A stretch of 64,000 nt of DNA from the NCBI GenBank assembly GCA_948567375.1, contig OX419760.1, positions 60,260,911 to 60,324,910 of the forward strand. The letters are read 5' to 3'. The notes beneath the pieces were generated by a model. That model made no database searches. It worked only from the letters and a program-made list of their open reading frames with translations, and was not told the origin of the DNA. A program made the position numbers and the translations under genes. Source of the DNA: Lunularia cruciata. Its lineage: Eukaryota > Streptophyta > Marchantiopsida > Lunulariales > Lunulariaceae. This document shows, in pieces, positions 31,293 through 42,234 of the stretch. Positions within the stretch are counted from its first letter, which is position 1. Each line of letters opens with the position of its first letter.

Positions 31293-33057
31293 CTAAAAAT
31301 GAAGAACACATAAGTAAAATGAAATGTGCCATCTAAATCTATGTAGTAGATGTAAATAAATGAGCAGGAAATTTGATAAAAATCTTCCCCCTTCCCCCTT
31401 TTGGGTCAAGTAATCAACATGCTCCCCATATTCTTCTAGCTCTTTGTTGACCCCGGTTAAGATGTCAAATTTGTTGTTGATATGTTTCTGTAGCTTCTTG
31501 TTCAATTTGGCCAATTTTTTAGTTGAACTTCTTTGTCTCCAAAGCATGTATCTTTGACTTCAACTCTTGGAGCTTCACATGATGAACTTGGGTCAAGGCC
31601 ACCACTCCTTCTTGAGTCTTCAATCTGTTTGTAGTATCCTCCACTATTGCAATTACCGGCGTCCACTTCTCAAATAAAGAATCCAGGATGGATTGCAACT
31701 CTATGTCCACCTCTTTCCTGACATGCACATAGAAAATCTGCTCATTGTCCTTGTGGCCATTGACAATTGTGGTTAGTTCCTCAATGCAAATTTGGGCCTT
31801 TTCAACCTCTACATTGAGGGCTTGGTTGTCCTTGGCACTTTGGAGATGGAGAACCTTTACATCTTCCTTGATAGATGCCACTTCCTCATCCCTAGCACTT
31901 AAGTATTCCCCATGCTTTTTCTTCATCTCCTCCCCATGACGCTTGGACCTCCACTTAAGGGTTTGTAAATTGAAGTCCAATTGGGAGATTCATTTTGTGC
32001 TCTTGATATCTCCTCCTTCATCAAAGCTATTTCCTTGTTCTTCTCCTTCAGCTTCCCTTCTTGGGTCACCTTGAAATACACAAATGTTTGTTTGCATTGG
32101 GCAGTACCTAACTTCATTATTGCAAGCTCGGCTTGAACTTGGTGCAACTCCTGTTGGCACTATTTCAACACAATGTTGTTATCTTTCTTCCACACCTTGT
32201 AATCTGTGGATAGGGCATTGTGTTTCACTCTTTCTGATCATAGCTCCATATCCTTATTTGCAAGAGTAGCTTCTAATTACCCAACTTATAACAAGTCAGC
32301 ACCCAAGACAATTTCTCTCTCTTTGGTCTGATCCACTGGTCTGATCATGGTGACAACTTCTTCCTCTTGCAACCATGGATCTCCCTCCCAACAGCGTGAG
32401 TTATTTATTGAGCCTCTAACTAATTCAGCTTCCACTCTTGGTATTGAAAATGCCCTTGAATCTCAACAAGTTGAGCTTTCAAGCATGCAATGTTGGTGTG
32501 GGCCTTGGTCAACTCTTTCTTTGCTCTTAGTTTCTTCCAAACAACCTTTTGAATTTGGTAGTGTAAAAACTCTATCAAGCATTTATAGTCCATCACAATC
32601 AGGTTGATATAGTGATAAGCAGGCAATAGGTCCTCCATGGCTTTTAACACCGGCCCCAACATGTGGACAACTCAGGTTGACAAGGGTTGGTACCTTATAG
32701 GGTGATTTAGCCTTGGCTTCTTGTAGGCTGGTGGAGTTTTACTGGCCTTCATCTCCTCTTGTTACAGTGTCAAGGCCTCTTTGCTTTCTTGTAGTTGATC
32801 ACAAATGAGTATCATGGCCACCAAGATGTGTTCTTCATTGGGTCTTGTTGGAGAACTTGATGCTTCCTTCTCTTCCACCAATTTCCCACTACCCAGCACT
32901 TCAATAGTTGCTATGACTTTAGCAACAATAGTTGAAGCCACAATGACTTTGTCAAGGTCTAAGGAGAGTTGTTTCCTTAACTCTTTTCTCTTTTCTACAC
33001 TTAATAACCTCCTCTTATATGATTGTGAAGGCATGATTTGGACATCTTTGAGCATAG
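31293..33057 (-). pseudogene. Unidentified coiled-coil protein relic
   Basis: Minus-strand coding remains read right to left: 33057 (start MLKDVQIMPSQSYKRRLL) to 32762, then 32662-32420, 32147-31923, 31980-31519 and 31547-31293. Interruptions are stops and small frame changes. The translation is rich in E, K, L and Q with long amphipathic stretches such as IALMKEEISRAQNE, DEEVASIKEDVKVLHLQSA and VKLQELKSKIHALE, typical of a long coiled coil. It has no enzyme motif. It lies between the tandem repeats and an LTR fragment, so it is probably transposon cargo or a retroelement-associated ORF, not a host gene. Similar composition is seen in the element F proteins at 53958-56197, but I cannot align them. 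Confidence 0.5.
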
Positions 33058-33100
33058 GGTTTGGGGTGAAGTCACGATGTAACAATATGAATAAAGTTAG

Positions 33101-33252
33101 TGTTAGAAAACACAGTCCCCATGACCTCTCACAAAAGCACATCATAAAGCCTATTAAACATAAATTATAGGACAACAAGAAATAATGTGGTTCACTCCTT
33201 GTCCCAAAAGCACCTCCACAGCTGAAAAAAGGCTCACACACACACACACACA
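33101..33252. repeat. LTR fragment shared with 49028-49160, then a CA microsatellite
   Basis: TGTTAGAAAACACAGTCCCC and ACCTCTCACAAAAGCACATC continue to GGCTCA near 33232. The same series occurs at 49028-49160. It is followed by a (CA)n run at about 33234-33252. Confidence 0.75.
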
Positions 33253-33289
33253 ATCTGTTGCCAATCTATTGCAAATTGATATCACCATT

Positions 33290-36200
33290 TGTCACATCTT
33301 CCCTAATAAAATGATAAAAGCTTTATCACAAAAAAGTGTGGACTTCATGTTAGGGATTCTTACATCATTGGCTAATCTTTGTTGCCATATTGCCTCTTTG
33401 GCAGTCTTAATTGTTGCCATATATTCCACCTCTATAGTAGAAAGAGAAACAATAGATTGGAGAGTACACTTCCAACTTATTGCACCACCAACAAGTGTAA
33501 AAAAATATCCTTGTTGTAGACCTTCTCTTATCTAAGTCTTTGGCAAAATTAGAATCTACATCCCATGTAATTCCTCCGTCTTGGTCCTTCTCCATATCAA
33601 AGATAATGCAAATATTTATAGTCCCTTTCAAGTAACCAAGTATCCACTTCACAACTTTCCAATGTTGTTTCCCTAGATCTGCCATATATCTACCCACCAT
33701 ACTCATAACATATGAGATGTCCGGTCTAGTGCAGACCAAACAGCAAACATTAAACTCCCAATAGCACTAGCATAAGGAATATGTGACATTACTTTTCTCT
33801 CCTCCTCATTTGATGGGCAGTGCTCCAATGATATCCTAAAATAACTTGCCATTGGAGTGTTCATTGGTTTTGCATTCTCCATGCCAAATTGAGCAAGTAA
33901 TTTTCCAAATATCTCCTTTGAGATATCCATAATTTTCCCTTGCTCTAGTTCCCGTGGATTTCAATCCCAAGCACCTTCTTTGAAGAACCCAAGTCCTTCA
34001 TATCAAACTCTTTACCAAGTTGTGCTTTCAATTTCTCCACCTCAACCATATCTTCTGCAGCATTCAACATACCATCCATATATTACTAACTCAAAGACTC
34101 TAGGTCATGTAGTTTCTTGAGGTACACACAAAAATCCAATTCACTTTTATTATATCCATGCTTCAACATCAAAGCATCAAATTTCATGTACCAAATTCTT
34201 GGACTTTGCTTTAGTCCATATAAAGACTTTTGTAATGTTCAAACCAGGTTCTTGTTCCTTGTTACCAAAAAACCTTTAGGTTGAGGCATGTAAATCTCCT
34301 CTTCTAATTCTCCATGTAAAAAAGCAATTATAACATCTATTTGCTCCAACTCCAAGTTATGCAATGCAATTATTGCCAATATTGCATGAATTGAAGAGAT
34401 TTTTACCACTGGTGAAAAAATCTCATGGAAGTCAATACCTTCTTTTTGGCTATAACCCTTTGTTACAAGCCTTGCTTTGTATCTATCTCCACCAGATTTG
34501 GAAGTCCTTCCTTCCTCTATAATATCCATCTGCAGCTAATTGCCTTCTTATTTCTCATAGGCAATTTTTCAAGTCTCCATGTTTGGTTTTTGGCCAAAAA
34601 CTTTGTCTCCTCATCCATAGCACAATGCCACTTTTGACACTCTTGATCTTGCATTGCCTCTTCATATGAAGAAGGCTCACCATTCTCCGTAAGAAGAGCA
34701 TAAGCTACAAATGAATCATCAAATCTTTTTGGAGTCCTTCTATCCCTATTTGGATATTTATGTTCATGAATCATGTCTAGACTTTGCTCTTTAATGCTTC
34801 ACTTGGTAGATCTAGAAGAGGGAGATGTCTTCATTTCCAAGATCAATATGTATCTTAACAAAATCTAACTGAGTTTGTTTGTTCTTTTCTTTTGCTATAT
34901 AAATAGTCTTCATCTTACTAGTCTCATCAAAAACTACATCTTTGCTCACAACAAGCCAACACCTATCTATATCCCTTTGTATCCTTCTCATATCCCAAGA
35001 ATATACATTTTTTAGATTTGGGATCTAACTTTGTCCTTTGATTTTGTTGAATATGAACATAAGTTATGCATCCAAACACTCTAAGTTAAGAGTAATCAAC
35101 ATGCCAACCTGTCCATTTTCCATAGGTGTCTTACACTTAATAGCAATAGAGGGAGAAATTTTTACCAAATGAAAATTAGTATTTATAGCCTCTGCCCAAA
35201 AACTCTTCTCCAATCCGGCGTTGCTTAACATACTTCTTGCTTTCTCCAAGAGCGTATGATTTATTTGCTCTGCCACACCATTTTTTTGAGAGGTACTCTA
35301 TATGGTAAAGTGATGAATTATCCATTCACTCTTACAATATCTATCGAACTCTCCAGATTTGTATTCTCCACCATTATCAGATCTCAAACACTTCAATTTC
35401 CTTCAATTTTGTTTATCCATCATCACCTTCCATTGTTTAAAGATAAAGAAGACCTCTGATTTTTGCTTCATAGTGTATATCCATACGCTCCTACAGTAAT
35501 CATCAACCAAAGGTACAAATATAATGCTCCAGATTTTGAAGCTATAGATGTAGGGCCCCAAACACCAGTATGCATTTAGTCTAAATTTTCCTTTGTGCAA
35601 CAAACTCTTGTGGAAAAGCTTACCCTTTGTTGCTTTCCTATTACACAATGCTCACAAAATTTTAATTTACAAACTTTAGAGCCCTTCAAAAGTTGTTTCT
35701 TGGACAATTCACTTAGATCCCTTTCACTCATATGACCCAAACGTAGGTGCCATAATTGAGTAAGATCTTTGGGATCTTCATTTTCAGAAATAGTACTTGC
35801 CACTCTTCCAATAATGGTCTCTCCAACAAGCTCATAAAGATTTCATATCTTCTTGCTCTTCATTACAACCAATGCTCCTTTTGATACCTTGAGTGTTCCA
35901 TTTTCTGCTCCCCACTTCCAACCATTTGAGTCCAAAGTGCCTAATGATATCAAGTTCTTCCTTAACTCAAGAACATGCCTCACATCAGCACGAATCATGA
36001 CAATACCATCAAATATCGTAATGTGTATTGTACCAATGCCAATAGCTTTACAAGCCATGTTGTTCTCCATTATTACAAATCCTCCATTGAATGGTTTGTA
36101 CTCATGAGACCACTCCTTATTTAGACACATATGATAAGAACAACATGAGTCCAATATCTATGACTCCTCAAAGTGATCTTTGTCTTGGGTAACACATAGA

Positions 36201-36740
36201 ACATCATCCACAACAGCAGACTCAACAATACTTGCTTGATCTGAAAGTTGCCTTTATCCTTGTTGGACTCAAGCCTCTTGTTGTTACAATCCTTCTTGAA
36301 ATGTCCAACCTTCCCGGAAACCCAGCACTTGCCTTTGAAACCTCCAGTTCTAGACTTGGATCTTGATTTACTCTTGAGCTGATCTCTCTCTCTCTCTCTC
36401 TCTCTGTTGTCCTTCCTTTGATGAATAGAGCCTTTAATTTTTCTTTTCTTGGTTGGATCTTTTTTGCATCTCATTGGACAATAATGCTAAAGTGACCTCC
36501 TCACAATTTATATCATCCTTCCCATATAGAAGAGTTGTGACCAAATGCTCATATGATGGAGAAAGTGAAGTCAATAACAACAATGCCTTATCTTCCTCTT
36601 CTAAATTACCCTCTATGCTCATCAACTCATAAATGATTTTTTTGAAAGCATTGAGGTACTCCATAATACTCTGGCCTCCTTCATCCGCAACATATACAAC
36701 TTTGGTTTAAGAAACAGTCTATTTGTCAATGACTTGGTCA
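33290..36740 (-). pseudogene. Ty1/copia gag-pol relic
   Basis: Minus-strand copia-type polyprotein in fragments. Gag is at 36664-36434 (YEHLVTTLLYGKDDI). The nucleocapsid knuckle CWVSGKVGHFKKDC has its second Cys replaced by Ser. The protease-like block at 36154-35843 starts DSCCSYHM, where DSG or DTG is usual. The GAG-pre-integrase block at 35803-35576 has LWHLRLGHMSERDL and HCVIGKQ. Integrase remains lie at 35650-34800. RT is at 34774-33930 (CRWILxxxKARLVTKGYSQKEGIDF, FSPVVKISSI). Late RT and RNase H are at 33930-33300 (TRPDISYVM, YLKGT, EVEYMATIK-type end). The domain order PR-INT-RT-RH is diagnostic for copia. The 3' end has an internal deletion near 33310. I could not place paired LTRs. 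Confidence 0.88.
36381..36406. repeat. (CT)n microsatellite within copia gag
   Basis: A run of TC repeats encoding alternating R and E on the minus strand next to the nucleocapsid knuckle. Confidence 0.9.
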
Positions 36741-37056
36741 TATTTTGATTCCCCAATGTGGTCTATAGTTTTGGTGCAGATTCCTCATCCATAATATTTT
36801 ATAGCACTTCATCAGCAAGGTTCAACCAAATAGTACTAATAGCTCCAAGATTTGCATCTTCATCTTCCTCATCCTCATCTTCATCACTTTTGTCCTCTTT
36901 TTCTTCTTTGGTGCTCTATGCAATCTTTGTTGGACAAGAAGGTCCTTCATCTTCAACTGCCAAAGTCCAAAATTGTTTTTCCCATCAAACTTTTCCACTG
37001 AAAATTAAGCATTTGATATGGATATCACCCCTACCATTGCTTTGTTGTGGACTTTG
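36741..37056. other. Copia 5' flank, no gene seen
   Basis: Contains a TCATCT-rich stretch near 36860-36910 that gives a serine-rich open frame of no significance. Presumably the start of the copia gag and its leader. Confidence 0.45.
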
Positions 37057-37166
37057 TTGTGTGTATATACATTGCTACACAACATACATTGCTCTCAACA
37101 TCATGTAGTATAGAAGCACAATTCACACATAAGTCATACATAGGCTCTAAAGTGCCACAATAAGCA
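37057..37166. repeat. 110-bp TG-initiated repeat at the truncated end of B1
   Basis: TGTTGTGTGTATATACATTG through AAGTGCCACAAT. It is nearly the same as 41756-41865, which abuts the truncated end of B2. Both are joined to family B sequence right after GTGCCACAAT. Confidence 0.85.
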
Positions 37167-37204
37167 ATCTTCACTCTAAATCAGTTGAGTTGAGTTGAGA
37201 GTGG

Positions 37205-39130
37205 TAAACAAGTTTAGCCTAGTCATCCGACTGATAGCTCGGTGGTGAGAGCTTGAGCTATTGCGACAATAGTTGAGTCACATGATGTGCTAGTTGAGAG
37301 AGTAATGTTATACCCCATGGGTTTTAGCATAAACTATTGGGAGGAGACAACCTCTTATAGATCCGGTTGGTAGTCTGGTGAGGGACAGGTATGTTGCCTA
37401 CCAGTACGCTTCAGTAGTCGTAGTCTTGGCTCACTATAGTCCGAGACCATGGCAGCATCAGTTTTAGCTTTTAGTGGTGCAGTTACTTGGCTTGGTGACT
37501 TGTTGGAGGGGAACGCCCATGCAGATGATACTCCAATACTAGAGGAGATCACTCGGATTTGGAGTACGAGTGGGATTGTTCCATCTACCTTGGATGTTCC
37601 ATTGTGGAGTTTAGAAGAGGTGTTGCAGCAGGATGCAGCAACATGCAGATGAGTTGGTGCAACAGGCTTGGAGTGGAGCCTTAGTACCATCAGGAGATGA
37701 GTGTGAGTATGAGCCTCCATAGTCAATTACTTTGACACCTCTAGATACCACACTCATTGCTTGGCAATATCCAATTGAAGGGATATGTCTATTGGAGTTG
37801 TTTGGTGGGATTAGCATCAGACTAGCTGCGGTATTACAAGCGGGTATACAAGTACAGAGGTACTTGTATGTAAAGAGAGATGAGACTGCTAAGCGAGTCT
37901 CTCTACATCATGTGGCACTTGGCCTATTGATACCCGGAGTTGTTATCGATGTCAGCAGTCAGAGGTTACCAAAAGGCCATACCAGTAGACATTTCCTTAC
38001 TGGGGGTGCATGATCTAGAGAGACATGGGCCTATTCACTTAGTAATTTCTAGATGGCCATGTTAGGGACATACACGTGTTTGTAGAGGTTTGGGTCTTCA
38101 AGATCCTCGTTTTGGTATGTTTTGGGAGATGTTACAAATACTATGACATCTCCAAGTTCATCAATCTGTTTCTCCAACTTACCTTTTGGAGAACATTCCT
38201 TTGATGGGTGATTCTTGCACCAGAGTGGTGGCAAGTACACATCAAGTCTATTCTTGGATGGGACCGATTGTATTGTTAGATGCAACTAGAGTGGAATCAC
38301 AAGCTCATCGTCTTTGTCTTTGGTGGACAAACCTCCTACCCAGAGAGGTTCTACAGTGTGCTTATGATGGGATTCAATGACTTGACCACATCCTTATTGA
38401 TGATATCTTGGATGTTGGGCGTCAGTCTCAAACAATGGTAGTGGTTGATAGGTCACCTATGGTAGTGGTGAACCTAATTGGACAGCTTAGAGCTGCATTT
38501 CCCCCACTCATGAGTATCCCAAGCTCTCATGCTTTTTGAGAGGGAGGACTTGGACTTGTTTAGGACTCATAGTTACAGTAGGTGGTGGAGCTCAACATTG
38601 AGGAGAGAGAGCGGGCGATGGGTTTTTGCACTGGTATTACCGTTGTTCCAATAGTGTTAGAGGCATCTAGGCATCAGGTGTTAGGTAAGGGTATGGACCT
38701 GAACTATTTGACATGGATTGTGAACCTTGGCTTGGCAGAGCAGTGTAGGATGTGCTTGATAGGCATAATCACTATGACACTTGTGAGCCTTGTGCCTATT
38801 GAGACAATTCAGGCACATGTTGGGGGTGATGGACCAAGTGGGTATGGTATTCTTGGGACACAACTAGTAGCTACTAGGGAGAGTGGTCTACTTGGAGTCC
38901 ATCCAGGTGAGCGTGGGCTACCTAGATTACACCCTTGGTCCACTTTGGATGCAGCTAGAGGACGTGTGGAGCTTGCAGCCAGAGTGGAGGGAGTTTTTCA
39001 CATAGAGGTTGGGACCTCTAGTGGTCAGGGGCATAACACTATTGCTCCCAAGGGCCCAATGTAGCAACCAGTTAGTATGTCTTCCACTCCTACTACAATT
39101 ACAGAAGATACTTGGGAGCCAGATCTTGGA
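37205..39130 (+). pseudogene. B1 protease end and DNMT3-like methyltransferase domain, decayed
   Basis: Codes for the same segment as B2 42235-44100, with scattered stops. Methyltransferase motifs remain in order. Motif I is ICLLELFGGIS with GIQVQRYLYV near 37780-37870. Motif IV is near 38054-38062 (W-P-C, catalytic Cys codon 38060-38062) and is followed by a TAG. The motif VI version is YLLENIPLMG near 38185. Motif VIII is AHRLCLWWTNLLP near 38310. After stops, the C-terminal block ERERAMGFCTGIT...LGKGMDLN...LTWI lies at 38600-38720. The target-recognition stretch between them (ILDVGRQSQTMVVVDRSP) retains CAG where B2 has TAG. It is not expected to make an active enzyme. It shows that the domain belongs to the element family, not to one chimeric copy. 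Confidence 0.85.
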
Positions 39131-39169
39131 CCCAAGCTTACTAGAGAGGAAAGACAGAGGGTTTGAAGG

Positions 39170-40560
39170 TTCTTGAGGAGTCACACGAGTTGTTTTGCCT
39201 TCATTATGAAGGATTTGAGTGCTCTAAAAGGACCTGGTATACGGATTGAGCTGACTAGCAATACACCAGTTTTTCAACGTCCTTATCGATATAGTGAGAT
39301 GGAGAGGATATTGATTCAAAGCCAGAGTAGTGACCTTTTTGAGGTTGGTTTGGTGGAGATTTCACATGGAGAGTATGCATCAGCGACAATGATGCCAGCC
39401 AAGAAGGATATGCATGGCAACTACATAGATAGGCGGATGTGTGGAGATTACTGTCCTATCAACTGATAGGCCAAGGCTGATTGGTATGCCATGCTTATAC
39501 CGGAGGAGATTTTTGATGCAATTGGGCATGCAAAGGTCTTCAGTACTTTGGATCTTTGAGTAGCAAGCATCAATTGCCAATCAAGGAGGAAGATAAGTCC
39601 AAGATAGCATTTTAGGCAATTGATCCTCATGGCAAGGATGTGTTATATCAGTGGAGGCTCTTACCATTTGGGTTAAAGAACGCTCTTGTTGAGTTCTAGA
39701 GGCTCATGGATAGGATCCTAACTAGATTGGATTTTGCTCAATGCTATATTGATGACATTTTGGTCTATAGCACTATTGTAGAGGAGCATGAGAGATAGTT
39801 GTTGGAGGTGTTTAAGAGGTTGAGATCTCTTGGACTCAAATTATATCTTGGGAAGTGTAGGTTCTTCCACGAGCAGGTTGAGTATTTGGGTCACACTATC
39901 TACCTCGGAGGACTTGGTGTTCAATAGATCAAGGTGGAGGCTATTGCACTTATTCCTCGACCTACGGATGTGAGCAGAGTGCAAGCATTCCTTGGGTTGG
40001 CAAACTTCTATTGCCGCTATGTAGAGGATTTAGTGCCATTGCAAAGGCCTTGATGAAGCTGCCCAAGCTTACATAAGAGTGGTGCTGGGGAGATGAGCAG
40101 GAGAGAGCTTCTGTAGAGCTCAAGGAGAGGTTGACAATTGCTCCTATTTTGAGGAGACCGATCAGAGGACAACCATTTCAGGTTCATACTGATTGGAGTA
40201 TGTTGGAGCTTGGAGCGGCGCTCACCCAGCATGATGATGAGGGGAAGGAGTTTGTGGTGGCCTATGCTAGTCGCTCCAACAATTCAGCGGATGCAATGTA
40301 TAGTTCATATGAGGGAGAGTGCTTGGCAATAGTTTGGGCAGTAGCACATTTCCAATGTTACCTATTTGGTAACCCTTTCACTCTCATCATTGATCATCAG
40401 CCACTAAAGTGGTTGATGGAGTCCGACAAGCTTTCAGGGAAGCTTGCACAATGGGCTCTAATTTTATAGGAGTATGATTTCACGGTTGTTCACAGATCTG
40501 AAGTGGTGAACCATGATGCAGATGGGTTGAGTAGAAACCCATGTCCTTGCCAGCAAGATC
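39170..40560 (+). pseudogene. B1 reverse transcriptase and RNase H
   Basis: RT begins PYRYSEMERILI, then VEISHGEYASATMMPAKKD and RRMCGDYCPIN at 39270-39466. In other frames come EEIFDAIGHAKVFSTLDL, LPFGLKNA and the catalytic box CYIDDILVYS near 39740-39770. RNase H lies at 40131-40469 with VHTDWSMLELGAALTQ, YASRSNNSADAMYSSYEGE and DHQPLKWLMESDKL. It is followed by DADGLSRNPC near 40515. Several stops and frame changes. The RT signature (GDYRPIN type with HGEYASATVMPAKKD) is unlike families A, G and H in this window and sets family B apart as a distinct Ty3/gypsy lineage. Confidence 0.88.
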
Positions 40561-40879
40561 AGACCGGAGCACATTGGCATGGTGAGACAAATGAGGAGAT
40601 GGTGCTAGGTTGGCATGCATCTGCCTTTCTATGTATATTTTTTGGGGCTTTTGTGGTATCTCTCTCAATGCATACCGGAGGAGTTATTGAGGTCATAGAT
40701 CCAAAGAGTGAAGATATTGGTATAGTTCAGCGAGACATTCATGATGATGTCTTAGTGATGGACTATCTTTGCACTGGTGTTGTGGGTGCCACAATTGGGG
40801 CTAAGGAGAGAGACCGTGTTCTTCAGCTAGCCAGACAGTTCAGATTGGAGGGCAGACACCTTTTGCATGTATGGGAGGA

Positions 40880-41645
40880 TGGTAGAGTGTGAGTAGTACC
40901 ACTTCCATCTCAAAGACCACAGTTGGTCCGTCATGCTCATGAGGAGCTAGGACATTTTGGAGTAAAGCATACATACAACTTACTCCAAAGTCATTATTGG
41001 TGGTGTGTTATGCAAACCAAGGTATAGCAATTTGTTGCCAGATGTGTGGTTTGTGATTGAGTCAGAGCATCATTCAATGTTCCTACGCCATAGTTACACC
41101 CATTACCTATCATGGTATTGGGTTACCATTGGAGTTTGGACTTTGTTGCACCTTTACCGCTGACTTTGAGACATCATTGGTATGTTTTGGTGATTGTGGA
41201 GCACTTCTCCAAGTGGATTGAGTGGGTGGTACTTCTTGACAAGTCTAGTGAAGTGATAGCTTACTCATTCCTGGATCAAGTTCTTAGTCATTTTGGTGCA
41301 CCAGCTGAGGTTTTGACTGATCAGGGTACAGAGTTCTTGGAGGAGTTTTAGGTCTTGTGTGACAAGGCTTTGATTGATCATTGTACTACATCCCAAGATC
41401 ACCTTGAGGCAGATGGATTAGCAGAGAGTGGTTCAGGTGGTGAAGAGAGGATTGCAAAAGTATGGTTGCAGAGAGGCCACTTGGGAGATTGGGATATCCT
41501 GTTACCTTGGTTGGCCATGGGGTATCGGTTCAGCTCGCAAGTCTCCTTAGCATCCTTCTCTCCGTACTTTCTTCTCTATCGACGAGATCCAGATTTGCCT
41601 GTAGCCATTTGTCGAGATGCTATTGTAGTTTTGGACTTGGATGAC
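40880..41645 (+). pseudogene. B1 integrase core
   Basis: Zinc-binding region near 40920-41060 (RHAHEELGHFGVKHTYNLLQ, then CVVCD with stops). The DDE core has SLDFVAPLPLT (first Asp), LTDQGTEFLEEF (second Asp) and ADGLAES (Glu, near 41410-41430). Coding continues to YRRDPDLPVAICRDA and is cut at 41645 by LTR A3. The C-terminal part is at 48541-49003. Confidence 0.85.
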
Positions 41646-41755
41646 TGTAATACTCCAAGGACAAGAGAAGAGAGAAAACACAGATTGCATACTCAAACAT
41701 TCGATGCCCCAAAGGAGCACCTTCTCTTTTTTACATAGACAAAGAGGATCTCCTC
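41646..41755 (-). repeat. Solo LTR A3, first part
   Basis: TGTAATACTCCAAGGACAAG... matches the start of the plus-strand reading of the A2 LTR (17695 onward). It is interrupted at 41755 by B2. It continues at 48076-48540. Confidence 0.88.
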
Positions 41756-41865
41756 TGTCGTGCGTATATACATTGCTACACAACATACATCTCTGTCAAC
41801 ATCATACACTATAGAAGCACAACTCACAAATAAGTCATACATAGACTCTAAAGTGCCACAATGGT
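41756..41865. repeat. 110-bp TG-initiated repeat at the truncated end of B2
   Basis: TGTCGTGCGTATATACATTG through AAGTGCCACAAT. Same sequence and same plus-strand orientation as 37057-37166, although B2 is on the opposite strand from B1. Confidence 0.85.
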
Positions 41866-42234
41866 CCGATCCAGATTTACTGGTGTGTCGCTAGTCAGCT
41901 CAATCTGTATACCAGGTCCCTTCAGAGCACCCAAATCCTTCATACTGAAGGCAAAACAACTCGTGTGACTCCTCAAGAACCTCCAAACCCTCCGTCTTTC
42001 CTCTCCAGTAAGCTTGGGTCCAAGATCTGGCTCCCAAGTATCCTCTGTAACTGTAGTAGGAGTGGAAGACGTACTGACTGGCTGCTACACTGGGCCCTTG
42101 GGAGCAATAGTGACATGCTCCTGACCACTAGAGGTCCCAACCTCTATGTGAAAAACTCCTTCCACTCTGGCTGCAAGCTCCACACGTCCTCTGGCTGCAT
42201 CCCATGTGGACCAAGGGTGTAATCCAAGTAGCCT

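Larger units (their letters stand above)
37167..41645 (+). mobile_element. Family B methyltransferase retrotransposon copy B1, left part
   Basis: Plus-strand Ty3/gypsy copy, 5'-truncated. It begins within a short LTR-like remnant (a GAGTTGAGTTGAGAGTG stretch that is the complement of 47668-47692), then protease, methyltransferase, RT, RNase H and integrase up to 41645. There the family A solo LTR A3 interrupts it. It resumes at 48541-49003 with the integrase C-terminus and PHD finger. Confidence 0.88.

Noticed and set aside
33234..33252. CA run as a CRISPR or satellite array
   Set aside because: It is a simple dinucleotide microsatellite; no spacer-repeat structure exists anywhere in the window.
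36758..37108. Serine-rich plus-strand ORF
   Set aside because: It is a translation of a TCATCT-type low-complexity run beside copia gag.
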